Part shown: piece after piece, positions 12,050 to 23,957 of the stretch | How the letters are laid out: each line of letters begins with the position of its first letter | How positions within the stretch are numbered: the first letter of the stretch is position 1 | Assembly (NCBI GenBank): GCA_964007475.1 | Contig: OZ023274.1 | Coordinates: 104,827,372 to 104,891,371, forward strand | Length of the DNA stretch: 64,000 nt | Direction of reading: 5' to 3' | From: Hybos culiciformis | Taxonomy: Eukaryota; Arthropoda; Insecta; Diptera; Hybotidae | Notes under the pieces: generated by a model | The model's input: the letters and a program-made list of their open reading frames with translations, nothing else | Databases searched by the model: none | What the model was told of the DNA's origin: nothing | Program-made: the position numbers and the translations under genes

Positions 12050-14680
12050 TTACCAATCATCTACATCTAAATCTTTCACAATATCTATCATATTATTATC
12101 TTCTTCATCATCGCTGTTTTTATCTTCATGAATTTTTTCAGGAATTTGTTTTTTCTTTTTCTTCTTTTCTTTACTGATCTTATTATCTCCATTACGTGTT
12201 TTAGGAGGTTCTTCTTTATTATTGTCATTGAGAAATTCGTTTTCAATTTCGGATTCGTCATCTGGGAATAATTCAACAATTTTCGATTTTTCTCCATCAT
12301 CCATTTTTAATTTTTTTCTTTTTATTAATGGCAAATCATAATCATTAAAGTCATCAGATTGAGCTGCTTGTCTTTTTTTCTTTATTTCATGGGTTTTTAC
12401 CCAACTTCCATGATAAATTGATAATGGTGTTTTCTTTTGGCGAACATTATTTTCCCATGCTTGAATTAGCTTCACATCTTTTAGTGTGAAATTATTAATT
12501 TTCTTCCTTTCATTTTCAATAAATTTTGAATTTTCTGTAATTTTATCTAAAATTTGTTTCATTTTTTTTGAATGGTTGGAATTTTTACAATTTTTTGTAA
12601 ATTTTTTTAAATTGATAACTGTTGGTACGACCAAATCGCAATAAGCTATTGATGATGAATAGTTTTCTAAATAATCCAAGGTTAAACTAGATACCTGTTC
12701 TATTACTTCATCACGGAAACCATTTTCTGCGAGTTGTGATTTATTTAAACGCAAAATACATGCGAAAGACATAGGTTTCATGGAAACTGAAGTGTGTTTC
12801 TTATTAAACGTATTACTGTTCAATACTTCTAAAATAAATGGCATGATGGGGATAAAAGTATTAGTTTGTCTGCCTAACGATATTAGAGTCTGTATACAAT
12901 GAAAACGTAATGGAAAAAATTGTGCTGTTGATATTAATTTAATAACTCCGATCGTGATACTCGTAAGTGGATAAATTAAAGGTTGCAGCTGTGGTTTATT
13001 TGCTGTTGCGCCCAATAAATCAGACCATAATTGAATTGAATTAATAAATTGCCAATTATACACTGCTTGAAAACTTTCCTTTTTCTTCAAAATTATAGCA
13101 TTTCGCAAATGTATAGCCAGTTGTCGGATATATAAGAAACCATGCTGGTAAGCGATATTTAAATCAAGAGCTAAGATTTCTACTAGCGAACGACGCATAA
13201 AATTAATACCTGGTAATGAATTTGGATTAACGAATTTAGAATTTCTTACATAAGCCAAATACATGGCTCTTAAAACATGATTTAAGAAATTACTGCGCTG
13301 ATTTCGGGTTATTTTTAAAATGCATAAAAATGATAAAATTCTAACTGTGTCATCAGAAGTACTCCACAATGTTATAAGTCGTTTTAAAACAGGCTTTGAG
13401 ATTGTTGGATAACCAGCAATTATGTCCGACATTTGATGCAGATGCTTGAGCAGAACTGTCAAAATATTAATCGAAGAAACGTTTTCCAATAATTTGATCA
13501 AATCGATAAAATAATAACGTAGTGCATTACGAATTTTCGGCCATTTCTTTGTTTTATGTATAGGCAACTTGCCATTGAACCTGTTGGAAATTAAAATAGT
13601 TAAAAAATCTCTCTAATTAAATATATCGATCGGGTGACGTTTCTATAAGACAAAAAAAAAACTTATTGTAAAAAGTCCAATCTTGTCACTTGATCCATAA
13701 CATATTACATCAAATAGAAATTCTATTTCGATTAAATTAAATAATATGCACTGTTGAAAGCACCAAATTTTAAGTCACTTCAAAGTAAATTTAAAAATAG
13801 GGGAATTAGTTTCATTATTACCTATCTAGGTATAGGTACAAATACCAACTTCTACTCACCCAACAAATTTATGTACAGCATTTTTTAAATGCAAAACACA
13901 TATCTGGATGACTCCATTAAAAGCCGCTGCACCTTCAACTTTATAATTTCCTTTCATTTCGCCATCTGATATACTTGCCAAGGCTGAATTAAAAGCTTGC
14001 AAAACATTTCGAATTGTCTCAATCGAAGACTGAGTTTGAAGTTCTTTTTCCCAAGAGCGAAGTAATTTTAAAGTTACAACATTAGACTTTCCCTTAAAAT
14101 CACTATCACTTTCATCCGATTCATTAAATTCTTCTTCATCACTTTCTTCGTCACTTGCAACTTCAAGTTTATCTTTTGGTTGATGACGAATATCCTCATC
14201 GTTGGGCTCTTCAGCTGCAGAGGACTTCTCACCAACGTCGTCATCATCATCATCATCATCCGTGTCACTCCAATTGAAATCCAATAATTCTTTGTCGTTG
14301 TCTTTTAAAAATTTATAAAATTCAGGATCAATATCTTTAAGTTTTTCAATATCTTTTTTGTGACCACCAAAAGTACCAGATTCATTTTTCTTAGTTGACA
14401 TTTTTTCTTTAGTTTTCGATTTTTTTTCAATTATTTGATATTCTTCGTCGTCAGCAGCAGTAATAGACAATTGACTTTCATCATCATCTTCATTCATTTC
14501 ATTAATCCATTCCTCGTTTACTGGTTCCATCACTTTTTTCTTTGGTTTGACTTTGGGTTGAGAATGAGAGTTTTGTTTCTTAACATTTTTCTTCTTTTTC
14601 AACAAATTTTTTTGCTTTTTATCAACTAAGATGGTTTTATGGATTTTCTTTTTGGATTTTTTAATTTCGGGAACTTTCAT
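12050..14680 (-). CDS. Noc2: Nucleolar complex protein 2 (NOC2/NOC2L)
   Basis: Noc2 pairs with Noc1 and Noc3 to mature and export pre-60S ribosomal particles in the nucleolus and nucleoplasm. Two exons, 14680-13860 and 13580-12050, encode 783 residues, similar to Drosophila and human proteins. The N-terminus is lysine-rich (MKVPEIKKSKKKIHKTI) and then strongly acidic (DTDDDDDDDDVGEKSS), with FGGHKKDIEKLKDIDPEFYK, a conserved NOC2 motif. Exon 2 starts FNGKLPIHKTKKWPKIRNAL and carries the Noc2 helical-repeat core (TLWSTSDDTVRILSFLCILK, then NPNSLPGINFMRRSLVE, YIRQLAIHLRNA and FQAVYNWQFINSIQLWSDLL). The C-tail is again Lys/Asp-rich, as expected for a nucleolar protein. An in-frame TTG lies 12 bases upstream of the chosen ATG; ATG is preferred. 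A CACGTG E-box lies 93 bp upstream. Confidence 0.94.
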
Positions 14681-14772
14681 GATGATCTTCAAAAATAAAG
14701 TAAATTTTGTTGAAGAAAATATAAGGAAAACGAGTAAAATAAGAATAAAAACAAACTTTTGACAGCAGCCAA

Positions 14773-14778
14773 CACGTG
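14773..14778. promoter_or_regulatory. CACGTG E-box (Myc/Max-type) upstream of Noc2
   Basis: The core CACGTG sits in a 14-bp palindrome (CAACACGTGTGTTG), 93 bp upstream of the Noc2 ATG, in the shared Noc2/MPHOSPH6 intergenic region. Ribosome-biogenesis genes in Drosophila are enriched for this E-box near the start site and respond to Myc. A role here is inference. Confidence 0.5.
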
Positions 14779-15383
14779 TGTTGCGTTCAGCGGCGGAATG
14801 TAGTTGTCGCTGCAGTTATGCGGCTTGTTTTGCATTAACAAACAAAACAGTCAAGTGTTAAAATCCGGAACATATTTTTAAATTGACTACAGGTTTCTTC
14901 TCGTTTGGCTGCAGGTTTAAGAACTTTTTTTATCCATTTTTATTAATTAATTATTATTAATTATTATTACGATATTACAAATTTCAATTTAAATTTTATA
15001 TTTTAATAGTTCATGATAAATTCAGCGCTTTGTACTCGAGTGCCCGTATATACATTTATTACAGGTATTTGATTTTGACAACTTTATTTCAAAGGAAGCC
15101 ATGAAATTTTATAAACTTAAAAAAAATTTAGTTCAGCGCTGTTGCTGCAACTGCGGCGAATTAATTTGATTTGTTATTTGTTTTTAATCAAATTTATTTT
15201 ATTTATTATTTAATTCATTCATTCATTGATGTTTAATATTGTTATTGACTGTGGGTGGGCATTCATCACATTGTTTGTAATTATAAAAATTATAAATTAA
15301 ATTTGGTAGATTTAATTTTTAGGCAGGCAAGTTTGTGAAAGAAACGTTCAAAATTTTGGAAAATAAAAAGAACAACTAAAAAC

Positions 15384-16119
15384 ATGTCTTCCAAACAAAA
15401 GCCAAAGCTTTCGAAAGGTATTTTAGAGATGAAATTTATGAAACGGACAAAAGAAAAAGTTGAAAAAGAAGACGAAATAGCAGAAGGAAGAAAAATGTAT
15501 TCTCAGGTTGGTTTTTTTTATTTCTTCTCTAAATTTGAAATAGCATTATCCTTGTCCTTGAAACAAAATTTATTAAGCGCCTACTTATTTTCGAATTTCA
15601 GTCATGCTTCAAATTATATAGATAGGTCCCTACCTTGTATTAAACCCGACATTATTTCCGATTGAAATTATTACTTTTAAATCTCTGCATGTGTCAAGTA
15701 AGGTAGGTAGGTCTTATCTTCGTTGCTACTTATCAACCAAGATACCTATATTTTTTCAACTAACTTTGAATTAATTTTCTTTTTATAATTTTTAGGAAAT
15801 TACTAGTGAAATGTTAAATGATAAATCTACACTAATTATTGAACCTTCATTCAATTTTTTCGAAAATTTAATTGAAGGTAGATTATCATTCAGAGGTATG
15901 AATCCAGAATTAGAAAGGTTAATGGAAATAGAAAATTCAGCTAAGATAGCAAAAGAAGAAGGTAAAATGGAACTAGATGTATCTGATGGTGAAATGAAAC
16001 AAAATTATGAAAATAATTTAGCATTGACTATCGAAAAGAAATTCAAAAAAAAAACAAAACGTGATTTTCAAGAAACAAAATCTCATGGAAATATAAAAAA
16101 GAAAAAAAATCGTAATTGA
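15384..16119 (+). CDS. MPHOSPH6: M-phase phosphoprotein 6, exosome-associated rRNA-processing factor
   Basis: MPP6 recruits the nuclear RNA exosome and helps 3' maturation of 5.8S rRNA. Two exons, 15384-15506 and 15796-16119, encode 148 residues (human 160). The start matches the family (KLSKGILEMKFMKRTKEK), as does the central block IIEPSFNFFENLIEGRLSF followed by RGMNPELERLM and ELDVSDGEMKQNYE. The C-terminus is a lysine-rich tail ending KKKKNRN, consistent with RNA binding. It is divergent from Noc2 across about 700 bp, pairing two ribosome-biogenesis genes. A plus-strand AATAAA lies near 16241, about 120 bp after the stop. Confidence 0.92.
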
Positions 16120-16659
16120 CATGGATTCAAGGATTATTGTTTTTTTTTTTTTTTTTTGTTATTAAAAATGTAGAAAATTATCTTATGTTTAATTTTCCTA
16201 AGATTATGTTGGCAATTTAATATTGATTTAATATTTGACAATAAAAAATTTGAAAGATAGATGTTAATACATTTGTTTTATTACTATCCTAGCCTTATGT
16301 ACCTACTTACCTTTAATCTTTATTTAATAGTGAAACTCTGTTTAGGATTCTTGTGTTATTTATTAAATATGAAAATTATTTGAGTAGCAGACACATTCAG
16401 AGGTTTAGAACTGCAGTAAGCTAGTAACCATTGTACAAATATGCTTACTCTGGTAACAGAGAAAAAAAACAAAACTGTACCATTAAAAAAATAAAAATCT
16501 AGATAATTTGTACTTTATAAGTTTCGCAATAAGGTAACACTGTTGTGCTGCCATAATTTCTAGCCTCAACAAAGGCGCAGTTTATTCAAGTTTATAATTT
16601 AACTTGTCAGTCGTGATTGTAATTTCAAAGTCTGGCAATGCGAATTAAATACTAAAAAA
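16120..16659. other. MPHOSPH6 3' region and MCM4 promoter region
   Basis: AT-rich spacer between two tandem plus-strand genes. It opens with a T17-type run and the MPHOSPH6 polyadenylation signal, and ends at the E2F-like site in front of MCM4. No other gene is seen. Confidence 0.5.
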
Positions 16660-16668
16660 GGCGCCAAA
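16660..16668. promoter_or_regulatory. E2F-type site upstream of MCM4
   Basis: GGCGCCAAA (reverse complement TTTGGCGCC) is a full match to the E2F/DP consensus, 143 bp upstream of the MCM4 start codon. MCM genes are classic E2F targets activated at G1/S. A weaker GGCGC element lies about 90 bp further upstream. Function is inferred from position and consensus only. Confidence 0.6.
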
Positions 16669-16810
16669 TTTTGACATGAATTTTTTTAAACATTGGTAAT
16701 TGTTGGTATTGAGATTGAGATCAAGAAATAATATTTTAATTTGTTTTTCTACTTATTATTAAATTTATATTTGTTCATATATTTAAACAGCAACTTAATA
16801 AGAAATAATT

Positions 16811-19800
16811 ATGGATAGTCCAGCATCAGCGAGATCAGGTCATGGTAATAAAACACCGTCAAAAAGATGTAAGGCTTCCTTTTTTCAAAATTTTACTTCC
16901 AAAATTCCAGATATTTAATTGTTTTTTTTTTTTAACCAATTTAGCTTCCACTTCCTCCGACGTTAATACTCCATTAAGGACTGGTAGAGGTCAAACAGGA
17001 CCGGGAAGCAGTATTCCACCAACTTCGCCAGTTACTTTACCACCAACAAGTCCAGCAAGACAAGGAAATATTAGTGAAATTGATTTAAGTTCCCCTTTAA
17101 ACTATGGAACACCCAGGTTAATATTTTATACCTAATTTGGAAACAATGGTGTTAGGAACATTTCTTTTTATTGTTATTTTTTTAGTTCAATGGGATCAAT
17201 TCGAACACCACGGTCTGGAATTAGAGGAACTCCCTTAAGAGCCCGACCAGATGTTAGAACTGACAGGCGTATCAGACAAGTCGCTATAGGGCCGGAGAAT
17301 GCGGTGAGAGTTTATTTAGTTTCTTTTGTATAAATTATTTATAGTTAATAAACTTTGTTTTTCAGCTCGAGACCGTTAGAGAAACTTCTGAAGCCGAAAC
17401 TGTTGCTTCATCGGGTCCGCAACTTGTTATTTGGGGTACAAATGTTGTTGTTAATCAGTGTAAGGCAAAATTTAAGAATTTCTTAATGCGTTACATTGAT
17501 CCCGAAGCTGAACAGGATGAAATTTCTGAAAATATCGATGTAAATCAACCACTCTATTTACAAAGATTATATGAAATTCATACATCCGAACAACCGTATT
17601 TGAATGTAAATTGTGCTCATTTGAAAACATTTGATGAAGCATTGTATAGGCAACTCATTTGCTATCCTCAAGAAGTTATTCCAACATTTGATATGGCCGT
17701 GAATGAAATGTTTTTTGAAAAATATCCAGCAGCGGTTTTAGAACATCAAATTCAAGTTCGCCCATTTAATGCTGAGAAAACACGTAATATGAGAGCGCTA
17801 AATCCAGAAGATATTGATCAACTAATAAGTATATCTGGTATGGTTATTCGGACGTCAAATATTATACCGGAAATGCGAGAGGCATTCTTCAAATGTATTA
17901 TATGTGGCTTTTATACAAATGTTGAAATAGACCGAGGTCGAATCGCTGAGCCAACTCTTTGTACAAATTGCAATACGAATCATTGTTTCCAGTTAATTCA
18001 TAATCGTTCACAGTTCTCAGATAAACAAATGATAAAATTACAAGAATCTCCCGACGATATGGCTGCAGGCCAGACACCACATGTAAGTAGATTTTGTTTT
18101 TTCTTGTTTTTTATTAGCTTAATAAGAAATAAAATTTGAATTTCAGAATGTATTAATGTTTGCTCACAATGATTTGGTAGATGAAGTTCAGCCTGGCGTT
18201 CGGGTAACCGTTACAGGAATTTATAGAGCTATACCGATTCAAGAGAATCCAAGAGCGCGAAATGTAAAGAGTGTTTATAAGACTCATATTGATGTTGTTC
18301 ATTTCAGAAGAATGGATAATACAAGATTGCATGAGGAAGAAGAAGGGTTAGTTGTTTCTTTTAAAATTTACTTAACAATTGTACAATTTTTGCACACTAA
18401 AAAAAAGTTTTTTTTACAACATTTATATTTACATTTTAGAAAGGAATTAATTTTTCCACCTGAAAGAATTGAATTATTACAAACATTATCAAGAAAACCA
18501 GATGTTTATGATAGACTAGCTAGAGCTATTGCGCCATCTATTTATGAAAACACAGATATCAAGAAAGGGATTTTATTGCAACTTTTCGGCGGAACAAAAA
18601 AGAAACATGAAATATTGGGACGACAAAATTTCCGATCTGAAATTCATATTTTATTGTGCGGCGATCCAGGAACATCCAAATCCCAGCTTTTACAATATGT
18701 TTTCCATTTAGTTCCAAGATCACAATATACTTCAGGCAAAGGCTCATCAGCTGTTGGCTTGACTGCTTATGTTACAAAAGATCCAGAAACTCGACAATTG
18801 GTGTTACAGACGTAAGTATTATGAAAAATAATTTTGAAAATATTTCAATTTCTAAATATTTTTCTATACAATTTGTTTATTTCAGAGGGGCTTTAGTTTT
18901 AGCCGATAATGGAGTTTGCTGTATAGATGAATTCGATAAGATGAACGATTCCACCAGGAGTATTCTCCACGAAGTTATGGAACAACAAACATTAAGCATT
19001 GCAAAAGCGGGTATAATATGTCAATTGAATGCAAGAACGTCTATTTTAGCCGCTGCTAATCCAGCCGAATCGCAGTGGAATAAACACAAAAACATTATCG
19101 ATAATGTTCAATTACCACCCACATTGTTGTCACGATTCGATTTAATCTTTTTAGTTCTTGATCCCCAAGACGAAACTTTTGATAGGAGATTAGCATCACA
19201 TTTGGTTTCACTCTACTATGCATCGCAACAAGAGGAAGAGGACACACTTTTTGATATGAGCGTCTTACGAGATTATCTAGCTTATGCGCGAGAACATCTT
19301 CATCCTACATTGTCAGAGGAAGCTCAACAACGTTTAATTCAAGCTTATGTGGATATGAGAAAAGTTGGGGCTGGCAGGGGTCAAATTTCGGCATATCCTC
19401 GACAATTAGAAAGCTTAATACGTTTGGCAGAAGCTCATGCTAAAATCCGTTTAAGTGAAACTGTAGACATAGAAGATGTTGAAGAAGCATGGAGGTATGT
19501 ATGAGGAAAATGAAGTGCAATTGTTATAATGAATAAATAATCTAATAATTATTTTAGATTACATCGAGAGGCTCTCAAACAATCAGCCACAGATCCTTTA
19601 TCAGGAAAAATAGATGTTGGCATTCTAACAACTGGTTTATCTTCAGCAGCTAGAAAAAAAAGAGCTGAACTTGTTCTCAGTATTAAGGAATATTTGAAAA
19701 AGAAGGGAAAAATGCCTACCATTCCTTATCAAAAATTATTTGGCGAAATTCGAGAAAATTCTCAAATTGTAATATTTTTTTAATTTTATAATTCAACAAT

Positions 19801-19918
19801 ATATAAAATTTTATTTTTGCAGTTAATCACCAAAGAGCACTTTGAAGATGCTTTAAAAGAATTACAAGATGAAGGGGTCATTGTTGTTATGGGAAAAAAC
19901 ACAATCAGAATATGCTAG
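16811..19918 (+). CDS. Mcm4: DNA replication licensing factor MCM4
   Basis: MCM4 is one of the six subunits of the MCM2-7 helicase, loaded on origins in G1 and unwinding DNA in the CMG complex. Exons are 16811-16868, 16945-17116, 17186-17303, 17366-18082, 18147-18346, 18440-18811, 18886-19494, 19558-19768 and 19823-19918, encoding 850 residues (human 863). The N-terminal 110 residues are a low-complexity Ser/Pro/Arg tail with SP and TP sites, as usual for MCM4 and a target of CDK/DDK. Next come the N-domain, a C4 zinc finger (CIICG...CTNC, about 290-320), the Walker A variant GDPGTSKSQ (about 495), Walker [10 protein letters not shown] (about 557) and the arginine finger SRFDL (about 627), then the C-terminal winged-helix tail ending NTIRIC. 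All catalytic motifs are intact. An E2F-like site precedes the gene. Confidence 0.96.
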
Positions 19919-20418
19919 ACTTTTTTTTTTGGTATTCATTTGTTTTTAATAGAATTAAAATAAAATAAAATAAAATAATTTTCAACTTGATTTTTCAGGC
20001 TTTTATTAATCAAATGTATAAGAATTTCGTATTTTTCCAAATTAGCAATTCCGAAATATTATGTTTTCATTAATCTTATTCTAAGCACTCTTGTATAATT
20101 TTTATATTCTTTCATATTCGTTATTTTTTTGTTGATAAGGTGAATTAAAATGTATGTGGGTACATAGATTCATGTTAAATTGAAACAATGATTACTATAC
20201 TTTAAAATTTGCTTTGTTATAAATTTAGGCCGCACTTCACACATCTTTAATCCAAAATATGATTACATATATTGTTGTAAGAATAATTTCAATAATTTAT
20301 TTTAGAATTCAACCTCTTATATAAAAAAAACTCCATGTAAATATTAAATAAGTTATTTTATTTTCAACTCAATAATATACACATTATTATCATTGAAAGT
20401 AACGAAATTAAATAAAAA
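19919..20418. other. Convergent 3' spacer of MCM4 and SDHC
   Basis: AT-rich 3' UTR and spacer between converging genes. An AAAATAAAATAAAATAA stretch about 40 bp after the MCM4 stop supplies polyadenylation hexamers. Nothing else seen. Confidence 0.5.
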
Positions 20419-21521
20419 TTACAACAAAGCCAATAGTATTGTTAGGCCAACTGTGCTTCCCAACATAGCATAACCTGTTGAATAAACTTCACGAATTTTC
20501 AAAAATTTACCAAGATCCCAGGTTAAATGACGTACTCCATTGCATGTATGATATGCTGCCGGAAAGGCCAAAACAAATTTTAAAATAAATAATGTAGCTG
20601 CACTCATTTGAAGACCTTCAATCATTGTTATGTAATGCGAAAAATCATGAGGCAATACTAATGCACCCAATCCAAGTGTACATGCGTATCCAGCTAAAGC
20701 CATACCTAAAAAAAAAAACAAAATTAATTAATTTTTTTTTTTTCTTGAATAATGCTTCATAAACTGATAGAGAAAATGTAGTTAAAGCATTATTCAAATA
20801 GAAATTAGAAGTAGGTACATTATGTTTAATGAAAAATCGAAATCGAAGACATACCTACCTATTAGATAATTGATAAAGTGAGATTTTGGGGATTTAGGTA
20901 GGTACCTTGGTATTTAACTTGACTTCAACATTATGGAATCAAATAAAAGTCGACATTAGGTACTTTGAGATGGAATACATACCTGCATATAGGTATTAGA
21001 TATTTACTTTTAGGTAGGTATATAGGTATAATTTCAAATTACAAACACTGGATAGAATATCGTTATTATTTCCATTTCTCGAACTTGAGTTGGCAACAAA
21101 ATTAAAATGAAAAATAAAATATAAGTTTTTTGCTTATTAACCTGTGAATCTATGGGAGATTGACAAAACGCTGGTCAATTGATATTTATATATAGTCAAA
21201 TGTGGTGACATTACTCGTTTCAGCCTCATATTACGTTCATCATGGGATTCTTCGCAATCAGCTGCTTTTGGGCATATTTTCATTGTAACACAGCGAGCAT
21301 TGTTAACAATTGAATTATAATTATTATTATTATTCAATAATAATGATTTGTTTAACAGTGATCGAGAACATAGTGACCTTTTAAGAAATAAAATAAAATT
21401 CGATTTATGTAACACTTTTCTACTTAAAAAAAAATAAAAATAAAAGTAAATAAATATAAAATTTTAATTCATTTTTAAAATTTAAATAAAAAATTATTTA
21501 CCTTGCAATATTTAATGCCAT
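20419..21521 (-). CDS. SdhC: Succinate dehydrogenase cytochrome b560 subunit (SDHC)
   Basis: SDHC is one of two membrane anchors of respiratory complex II; it binds haem b and forms part of the ubiquinone site in the inner mitochondrial membrane. Exons are 21521-21502, 21419-21142 and 20705-20419, encoding 194 residues. The first exon gives MALNIAR only. The first 50 or so residues are basic and Ser/Asn-rich (with an NNNNN run), a plausible mitochondrial presequence. The mature part contains SPHLTIYKYQLTSVLSISHR followed by FTG, which holds the quinone-site Ser and Arg, three hydrophobic helices, and the haem-ligand block HTCNGVRHLTWDLG. The gene shares a divergent promoter region with mRpL43; a hAT-type element starts 92 bp upstream of the ATG. 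Confidence 0.94.
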
Positions 21522-21612
21522 TTTAGAAAATTAATTTCAATTAAATTTTCTGAAGTTTAAAACAATTTTTCTTTTTAAAAAAAAATCCAATTTTTTATTT
21601 CTTTTTTGATGT

Positions 21613-22159
21613 CAGGGCTGCCAGATGGAATGAATGAAATTTCCTCAAATTTTCAAGAAATTTCCCCAAAATAGACACTTTTTTAAAAAAATTCCTCAAA
21701 TTGTTTTTTATATTTTTGTGTCTTAAAATTTTTTTTGCCATAAATTAGAAAAAAAAAAATTGTATAACGGTTTTACTCACTTCAGTTTTTCCCCAAAAAC
21801 AGCTTAATTTTGCAAGATTCACTCAAATTTTTAATGTGTTCAGATTTTATGCGGTACTTATATGTTGTAAATCAAAAAGTTTAGTTCCAACAATAGATTT
21901 TGAGCTCAACGTACGTAGAAGAATATGGTAATGATATAAATTTCTTAAAATGATTAGGGTGAAAAAAATTTACGAGTCTGAAACTTTAAATATTATTGAT
22001 TGCCAACGTTAGCACAATATTTCTGAATTTCTTCAAATTTTCCTCAGAAAAAAATATTTTCCTCAAATTTTTCCCCACGTTTTTTTTAACTTTTTTTTTT
22101 CCCCCGAAATTAAAAATTTCCTCAGTTTGGGGAAAAAATTCCCCAATCTGGCAGCCCTG
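21613..22159. mobile_element. hAT-type non-autonomous element, 547 bp, 8-bp target duplication
   Basis: Perfect 14-bp terminal inverted repeats CAGGGCTGCCAGAT at both ends, flanked by the 8-bp direct repeat TTTGATGT (21605-21612 and 22160-22167). CAG-initial ends plus an 8-bp duplication identify the hAT superfamily. The interior is AT-rich with repeated AAATTTCCTC and TTTCCCC-like words; there is no transposase. It lies 92 bp upstream of the SDHC start codon. Confidence 0.85.
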
Positions 22160-22326
22160 TTTGATGTTATTATGATGATCCCCCCAAACACAAACGGAAT
22201 TATTTGGTGATTGTCAAAGCTTTCCTACTGTCATTGAAAAATATCTGTGTTTGGTGTTGCCGCTATTGAACTTTGGAAAACTAAATATTTTTGGGACAAA
22301 AGAATTCCGCGTACTTCATTTTTAAG

Positions 22327-22613
22327 GAGTAAACACAATTGGGGCGACAACGACGACTACAACGACAACGACAGCGGTATCACTGGAGTGAACACAATTA
22401 CGCCGACGGCGACAAAATAAATAAACAGAAAAAAAATAAACAAATAGAAAAATAAATAAAAAAAAATATATGATTGTATTTGTCGCCAGGCGACAATGTC
22501 GTTTGTCGCCAATCGTCTCAATTGTGTTCATTCTCATACAAATATATGGTTTCTATTTTTTTTTATAGTCGCTATCGCTGTCGTTGTCGCTGTCGCCCCA
22601 ATTGTGTTTACTA
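22327..22613. mobile_element. Inverted-repeat element made of CGACAA-type words, about 287 bp
   Basis: Both ends read AGTAAACACAATTGGGGCGA inwards, continuing as short CGACAA/CGACGA/CGACTA words on the left and their complements on the right. A second nested pair (GTGAACACAATT...GGCGACAAA and its complement) lies inside. I could not find a convincing target duplication, so the superfamily is unassigned. It fills the upstream region of mRpL43 (184 bp before its ATG). Confidence 0.6.
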
Positions 22614-22796
22614 CATTATTGCTCTTTTGCGAAAAAACTGTGTTCATTGTCCCAGAAGTACTATTTTTCTGAATTAGAAAAACGGCAAGACTTGTTCATC
22701 AGAATTTAAAAAAAAATAACCATAGAAATTAAAATAAAAACAATAAAAAAATCAGAGAAGAATTAAAATCTCTTCACTAATTTTAATAAACTAATA

Positions 22797-23957
22797 ATGT
22801 CAAATAAAAATTTATTTTTAAAATCCGGTTTTCCAAGAGCAAATTTGGCAAATGGTCTTGGTCGTTACGTCTGTCAGCTTCAAAGAATTACATTGAAATT
22901 TTGTAAGAATAATGGTTCGAGTAAAGGAATGAGGTAACTACCTGTACCTACCTACCTTCTATTTTTTGTTTTGAGGGGTCGTATCTCTAAAACGGGGGGC
23001 TTTCACCCGAGAACTTTTTTGGTGGACCGCCTCTACCTAATCCCCTACAAAAATTCAACCGGTACTCTAAACATATGAAAAATTTGGGGGGCCTTGTCTC
23101 CGAAGCGGTTTTCGATTTTATGACTCCGGGCACCACCACAGAGTTCTAGCCAAATCGGTAGGGTTCGCGTGATCTGAACTTAAGCCTAATTTTTTTCATT
23201 TAAATTTTTTTTTCTTTAGAGATTTTCTTGAAAATGATTTGATAGACTTTGCAAAACAAAATCCAGGAACTGTTGTTTATGTTAAACCTCGACGACACAG
23301 GACACCTGTAATGGTTGGCGAATATTGTAAGATGTTAATATGAATTTAATTTTAAGTACCTACTAGGTATATATCTGTGGCCACATGACATAACCGCTTA
23401 AGTCGAGTTAGGCGGTTATGATTTTATTATTTTTAAGTGTTGGTCATATGATTCTACGCCTCATATTTGGCTTTTAAAAACTTAAAATGGTTTTAAAATT
23501 CTATAATCTTCTCAAATTAAGTTCCATTTATCTTTATTATTCGATTTCAGGAAAGGATTTTAAACTTTAAACTGCTCCCCTCAAAAGTAGTAAAATAGAC
23601 TTAGGCGATTATGTCATGTGGCAACAGATATTTTTATTTATAAAAGAAAAAAAATTTTTATTATTCATTTAAGTAAATGGTGAAAGAGAATGGATTAATT
23701 GTCGTAATAATAATCGTGATGAAATTAATAAATGGATTAATTTATTAAAAACCCAAAATGGTCCATCAAGTTCAATGAGATTGCGAAAAATGTGGCATAC
23801 AGATGTACCTTCGATACAAGGTCCGTGGACTCCATTTACTTTAAAAAATCCAGAACATAATTTAGTTATTTATCCAAATGAAGAATTATCTCAACCGTTC
23901 GATGTCGAAAAATCAGCAACAGAAAAATTATTGGAACTGATGAAAGAAAAAAAATAA
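22797..23957 (+). CDS. mRpL43: Mitochondrial ribosomal protein L43
   Basis: mL43 is a component of the large mitoribosomal subunit with a thioredoxin-like L51/S25/CI-B8 fold. Exons are 22797-22933, 23220-23326 and 23674-23957, encoding 175 residues. The start ([20 protein letters not shown]), then [39 protein letters not shown] and [18 protein letters not shown] are the family core. The C-terminal part ([15 protein letters not shown]) is characteristic of animal L43. Intron 2 is largely filled by an inverted-repeat element (23371-23631), whose end lies 43 bp before exon 3. The gene diverges from SDHC, so two mitochondrial genes share one upstream region. Confidence 0.93.
23371..23631. mobile_element. 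MITE-like inverted-repeat element inside mRpL43 intron 2
   Basis: The ends are about 33-bp imperfect inverted repeats beginning ATATCTGTKGCCACATGACA and running on to a CGCYTAAGTC block. The element is about 261 bp and makes up three quarters of the intron. No clear target duplication could be read, so its superfamily is not assigned. Confidence 0.6.

Noticed and set aside
22322..22677. ORFs of 67-71 aa on both strands
   Set aside because: They translate the CGACAA-type words of an inverted-repeat element.
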